In this document: positions 14,809 to 17,945 of the stretch, one piece after another
How the letters are laid out: every line of letters starts with the position of its first letter
Position numbering within the stretch: the first letter of the stretch is position 1
Assembly: GCF_905372525.1 (NCBI RefSeq)
Contig: NZ_CAJPPN010000047.1
Span: 1-17,945 of the forward strand
Length of the DNA stretch: 17,945 nt
Direction of reading: 5' to 3'
Origin: an uncultured Porphyromonas sp.
GTDB taxonomy: Bacteria; Bacteroidota; Bacteroidia; Bacteroidales; Porphyromonadaceae
Translations under genes and position numbers: made by a program
The notes under the pieces: model-generated
The model's database searches: none
Told to the model about the DNA's origin: nothing
The model's input: only the letters and a program-made list of their open reading frames with translations

Positions 14809-16338
14809 TTAGTGACGTATACGATGGTTGTTGCCCTCCCTTGGATTGGGTTCTAGCCCTGAGGTAATCGCTTCGGTGGGGAGCTGGAGACACTGGCGAG
14901 GGTCATCCTTCTTGAGGGGACGGTAGAAGCTGCTCTTGGAGCTACGTGTGACCTCGATGTTGAACCGCCTCAGGTCAAACCAACGTAGTCCCTCCTCGAA
15001 GAATTCCATCTGTCGGAAGTGTAGTATCGTCCGTATCATCGGTAGCTGACGTACCGTAAGCCCATAGAAGGGTGCATAGAGTGCATAGTCGGAGGTAGAG
15101 CCCTGCGTGTAGCTATCATTCGGGACAGCTGGCTCATAGCCGAGCTTGCTCAGTGTATAGGTCTTGAGGTCTAGGATAGCACGATCATACTCGCCGAGCA
15201 TGGTGTAGGCCTCCATACGATTGAGTAGGACTTCGTCCGTAGTGAAGAGGACATTGGTCACTGCTAGCCCTCGGGGGTGTACCTCGGAGGTCTCCTGCTG
15301 GGTGGCCCGCTCGTCGAACTTAGCTAGATAGCGAGTCGTGCGATAGGGCTCGGGGGCAAAGACGAAGGGGTAGATAAGGGTAGCATCTCCCGACTGGTCG
15401 TCATCCTTGATGGTCTTTCGCTTGAAGATCTTGTCCACGATCCCCACAGTTGCCCCATAGCGATCGGTGGCGATTGATCGGGAGAGACGGGACTCGGTGG
15501 AGGCAAGCATCAGGTTAGCCGCCGTCTGGGGAGAGCAGTAGATCTCGTGCAGTCGCTCCCTGCGACCCTCCAGCTGCTCCTGATAGCTGATCCACGGACG
15601 TAGTGTGGCTCCTGGGGCATTGCCTAGCACGTAGTCAGCATAGGCGATACACTGCTTCCAGTCCCCCTTCATGAGGTAGAAGCGGGAGGCGAAGGCATAG
15701 GCAGCTCTCTTGGAGAAGTGGTACTTCGGCTGCCGATAGTAGCGGTCAGAGACGAGGGAGATACCCCGCTTGAGGTCTTGCTCGATCTGGGCATATACCC
15801 CCTCGACTGTCCCACGCTTGTAGTTCACGAAGGCGTGCTTCTCGGGCTTAGTTAGATAGGGTATGCCCGGGCTGGAAGTGGAGCGTCCGTAGGGCTCTGC
15901 CCATATATTCACGAGCATGAAATGCAGGTAAGCCCTTAGGAGGAAGGCCTCGCCATAGAGGGCACGTGTGCGCTCATTCTTGGGGAAGGTCGAGAGGAGC
16001 TCCAGAGCCTTGTTGGCCTGGGCGATCCCTCGGTAGCACTCCCGCCAGTAGCTGAGCGGTGTATCCAGATCCTCTTGGTCGTAATCCTCCCAGAGGTACA
16101 TGGACTCCCCTAGGCGGGACTGGATACCATTGACGCGCTCCTCCACATTGTCTGTACGGGGCTCTAGGAAGGGGATGTAGCTGGCCGTAGGATAGGCTCC
16201 CGTGAGGAGCTCCTGGAGCTTCTCCTCGGTGTCTATGCTGATGTCCAGGGCAGCATCGGGGTTCTTATCTAGGTATCCTTGGCAGCTCCCGAGCAGGAGG
16301 GCGAAGGAGACGAGTAGTAGTGATCGCTTTATCATCAT
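14809..16338 (-). CDS. RagB/SusD family outer-membrane lipoprotein
   Basis: SusD proteins form the surface lid of a SusC channel and capture the cargo. The 509 residues have a lipoprotein signal ending L-G-S-C (C19), then the typical Y-L-D-K-N-P-D opening. The helical TPR-type body follows, with L-L-T-G-A-Y and A-L-L-R-A-Y-L-H-F-like helices (A-F-L-L-R-A-Y-L-H-F near 127-136). The C-terminal family block is E-F-F-E-E-G-L-R-W-F-D-L-R-R-F, then L-Q-L-P-T-E-A-I and N-P. The ATG could be at 16338 or one codon later. It lies 68 bases after susC and 13 before the next gene. The cargo cannot be read from the sequence, and the absence of glycan-degrading genes argues against a standard polysaccharide locus. 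Confidence 0.95.
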   Translation of the reverse strand: MMIKRSLLLVSFALLLGSCQGYLDKNPDAALDISIDTEEKLQELLTGAYPTASYIPFLEPRTDNVEERVNGIQSRLGESMYLWEDYDQEDLDTPLSYWRECYRGIAQANKALELLSTFPKNERTRALYGEAFLLRAYLHFMLVNIWAEPYGRSTSSPGIPYLTKPEKHAFVNYKRGTVEGVYAQIEQDLKRGISLVSDRYYRQPKYHFSKRAAYAFASRFYLMKGDWKQCIAYADYVLGNAPGATLRPWISYQEQLEGRRERLHEIYCSPQTAANLMLASTESRLSRSIATDRYGATVGIVDKIFKRKTIKDDDQSGDATLIYPFVFAPEPYRTTRYLAKFDERATQQETSEVHPRGLAVTNVLFTTDEVLLNRMEAYTMLGEYDRAILDLKTYTLSKLGYEPAVPNDSYTQGSTSDYALYAPFYGLTVRQLPMIRTILHFRQMEFFEEGLRWFDLRRFNIEVTRSSKSSFYRPLKKDDPRQCLQLPTEAITSGLEPNPREGNNHRIRH

Positions 16339-16406
16339 TGTCTATACGTACTGTAGGGTGGTAGGTGCCCCGCCATAGGGGGAGCCTGTAGCCTCCTCCC
16401 GCTACC

Positions 16407-17945
16407 TTAGAATCCTATCTGTAGCGAGAGTGTGTACTGTCTAGGGGTAGGGAGGGATACCCCACCTGCACGATAATACTCAGGGTCCTGTCCACGTAGA
16501 CGCTTGTCGGAGTAGATGAGGAAGGGGTTCGTCAGACTAAGCTGTAGCTTAGCCGAGTGTAGGCGAAGCTTTTTAGCGAAGGCCTCGGAGACCCGATAGC
16601 CCAGCGAGACATGCTTCAGACGTACGAAGCTCCCATCGGCGACGCGTAGCTGGGAGTAGTTGTAGGTGCTATAGGCACGCTCAATATTCTCCCTACCGAC
16701 AGCATTGATCAGATCCTGCGAAGGGATGGTAGGGACATCGGTGCGCTGTTCGTCTCCAGGGTTCATCCAACGATCACGGTATTCCCCAGAGAAGACATTG
16801 AGGTCAGCGAAGGTGGGGTCGAAGGTGGGGTTGAGTCGGATCTTATTGCCAGCCTGCGCCGTGACGAAGAGGGAGAGATCCCACTGTCTGTAGCGCAGCG
16901 TGTTCGATAGTCCGCCGATGATCTGTGGCTCGATAGGCCCGTGATAGGTGAGGTAGCTCTTGGTGTACTGCGTGTCGCTGAAGTCCGCACTGTACACGTT
17001 GGCATCCTGCGTACGATTGGTAGGGTAGAGCCCAAAGTCAAAGGTGGGAAGCCCGTGACTGTTCAGCCCCTGGAAGTTGTAAGAGAAGAGCGAACCCTTA
17101 GGATAGCCTACGAGATTTCCCCTGCCACGTCCTGCGACCATGTCTAGGGCATTCGGGGTATTACGCAGTCTCGTTATCTTCTGGTTCATGAGGCTAAGGG
17201 TAAGGCTGCTGCTCCACGAGAGCTCCTTCGTCTCTATGTTCGTCGTGCTGAGGGATAGCTCGATCCCCTGAGTGCGCATATCCCCGAAGTTGGCATACTT
17301 GTAGTACTGTCCCCCGATACCGGATGTGCGGACGAGGTCAATGAGGTCAAAGGCATTGCGCTGGTAGAGATCCACCGTAGCCCGCACACGGTCTCCAGCC
17401 CAAGCTGTCTCGAGGCCCAGGTTGAGCTCGTACATCTTTTCCCAAGTGAGGTCACGGTTCTCTAGGTGGCGAATGCGCAGAGCATTCTCCCGATCCTGAT
17501 AGCGGCGAGGTGTGGTCGTCGTGCCTTGGTAGACCGAGTTGGCATTGACGGCTTCCTCGTTCATCTTAGCCGTGAGTCCGTAGCTCATGCGTAGAGCTAG
17601 ACGGGAGAGTAGAGCTGAGGGATGGAAGAAGGCTTCACGGTCGATGTTCCACTTCCCCCCGATATTCCATGTGGGGAGCCATTGGGTACGAGCGTTGCGA
17701 CCCGAGGCATTTGAGCCCTCCATGTTGATCAAGGCATTGAGGATATATCGCCCGTCGTAGCCGTAGGTGGTGCTCGCAGAGAACGTCACTCCCCGATCGT
17801 AACGTCTGGAGTAAGCGAAGTAATCTTCCCCCTCACGAAGGAGCTTACTAAATATGCGAGGATCCGTATTGATTTGCCCACCACGATCGTACTGCACACC
17901 GTAGCCCGTGAAGGGAGTATGCGAGCGATCGGCATAGCGGATCTC
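16407..17945 (-). CDS. SusC/RagA-type TonB-dependent outer-membrane transporter (N-terminus beyond right edge)
   Basis: The frame is open from the right edge to the stop at 16407, giving the C-terminal 512 residues of a protein that is normally about 1000. An apparent GTG start near 17897 is internal, since 16 further in-frame codons precede it. The visible part is beta-barrel: aromatic-ended strands, S-S-L-T-L-S-L-M-N, and G-L-S-N-T-L-R-Y-R-Q-W-D-L-S-L-F-V. The typical SusC ending is there too: S-F-V-R-L-K-H-V-S-L-G-Y, then L-T-N-P-F-L-I-Y-S-D, G-Q-D-P-E, and a final Y-T-L-S-L-Q-I-G-F with the C-terminal Phe used for barrel assembly. The plug, TonB box and signal peptide are not in the window, nor is the operon promoter. 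It forms a SusC/SusD complex with the next gene. Confidence 0.95.
   Translation of the reverse strand, partial: EIRYADRSHTPFTGYGVQYDRGGQINTDPRIFSKLLREGEDYFAYSRRYDRGVTFSASTTYGYDGRYILNALINMEGSNASGRNARTQWLPTWNIGGKWNIDREAFFHPSALLSRLALRMSYGLTAKMNEEAVNANSVYQGTTTTPRRYQDRENALRIRHLENRDLTWEKMYELNLGLETAWAGDRVRATVDLYQRNAFDLIDLVRTSGIGGQYYKYANFGDMRTQGIELSLSTTNIETKELSWSSSLTLSLMNQKITRLRNTPNALDMVAGRGRGNLVGYPKGSLFSYNFQGLNSHGLPTFDFGLYPTNRTQDANVYSADFSDTQYTKSYLTYHGPIEPQIIGGLSNTLRYRQWDLSLFVTAQAGNKIRLNPTFDPTFADLNVFSGEYRDRWMNPGDEQRTDVPTIPSQDLINAVGRENIERAYSTYNYSQLRVADGSFVRLKHVSLGYRVSEAFAKKLRLHSAKLQLSLTNPFLIYSDKRLRGQDPEYYRAGGVSLPTPRQYTLSLQIGF

Noticed and set aside
16339..16406. Attenuator hairpin between susC and susD
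   Set aside because: Only 4-bp GC stems interrupted by mismatches are visible, so this is not convincing.
17850..17897. GTG at 17897 as the true start of a short barrel protein
   Set aside because: The frame stays open to the window edge and the product is clearly the C-terminal half of a SusC-type transporter.

Overview
The window looks like a chromosomal segment from a Bacteroidota member close to Porphyromonas. The supporting signs are a SusC/SusD (RagA/RagB-type) pair followed by lipoproteins of Bacteroidota-restricted families (DUF4302, DUF4856, SusD-linked metallopeptidase), a Bacteroidota-type HU-domain protein next to rimO, almost no Shine-Dalgarno sequences, a TAnnTTTG-type -7 element, and moderately high GC. 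Genus is an inference from style, not from an alignment. Every gene found is on the minus strand, so transcription runs from the right edge to the left.

Right half (about 17945 to 8389): one long run of eight tightly packed genes. It enters from the right edge as a SusC-like TonB-dependent transporter (C-terminal 512 residues only). It continues with SusD, a lipoprotein of the SusD-linked metallopeptidase family whose HExxH motif appears degraded, a DUF4302 lipoprotein, an unrecognised small lipoprotein, a DUF4856 lipoprotein, a secreted protein with a jelly-roll-like region and a fibronectin type III domain, and a lipoprotein with bacterial Ig-like repeats. Gaps run from a 17-base overlap to 68 bases. 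There is no glycoside hydrolase, polysaccharide lyase, sulfatase or sensor in view, so I read it as an outer-membrane uptake locus for something other than a standard glycan (peptide, metal or heme-type cargo are the alternatives). The operon ends at a probable hairpin terminator.

Middle (7521 to 8388): an 868-base stretch with no convincing gene. It holds the hairpin terminator, a strong 16-bp stem-loop next to a 6-bp one, two near-identical 20-base repeats with a 24-base period, a three-copy 22-bp palindrome-bearing tandem array, and the probable promoter of the next operon with a palindromic AT box in its leader.

Left half (7520 to 1): a second unidirectional run of housekeeping genes: nspC (carboxynorspermidine/carboxyspermidine decarboxylase, starting with TTG), nrdB and nrdA (class I ribonucleotide reductase, small subunit first, with a compact alpha subunit lacking an ATP-cone), ftsY, rimO, and a large open frame running off the left edge. 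That last frame has two divergent HU-like domains followed by a long acidic, proline-rich tail with a recurring F-x-I motif and exact 72-bp tandem repeats. nrdB/nrdA and ftsY/rimO overlap, and the other gaps are 11 to 37 bases, so these six genes are probably one transcription unit.
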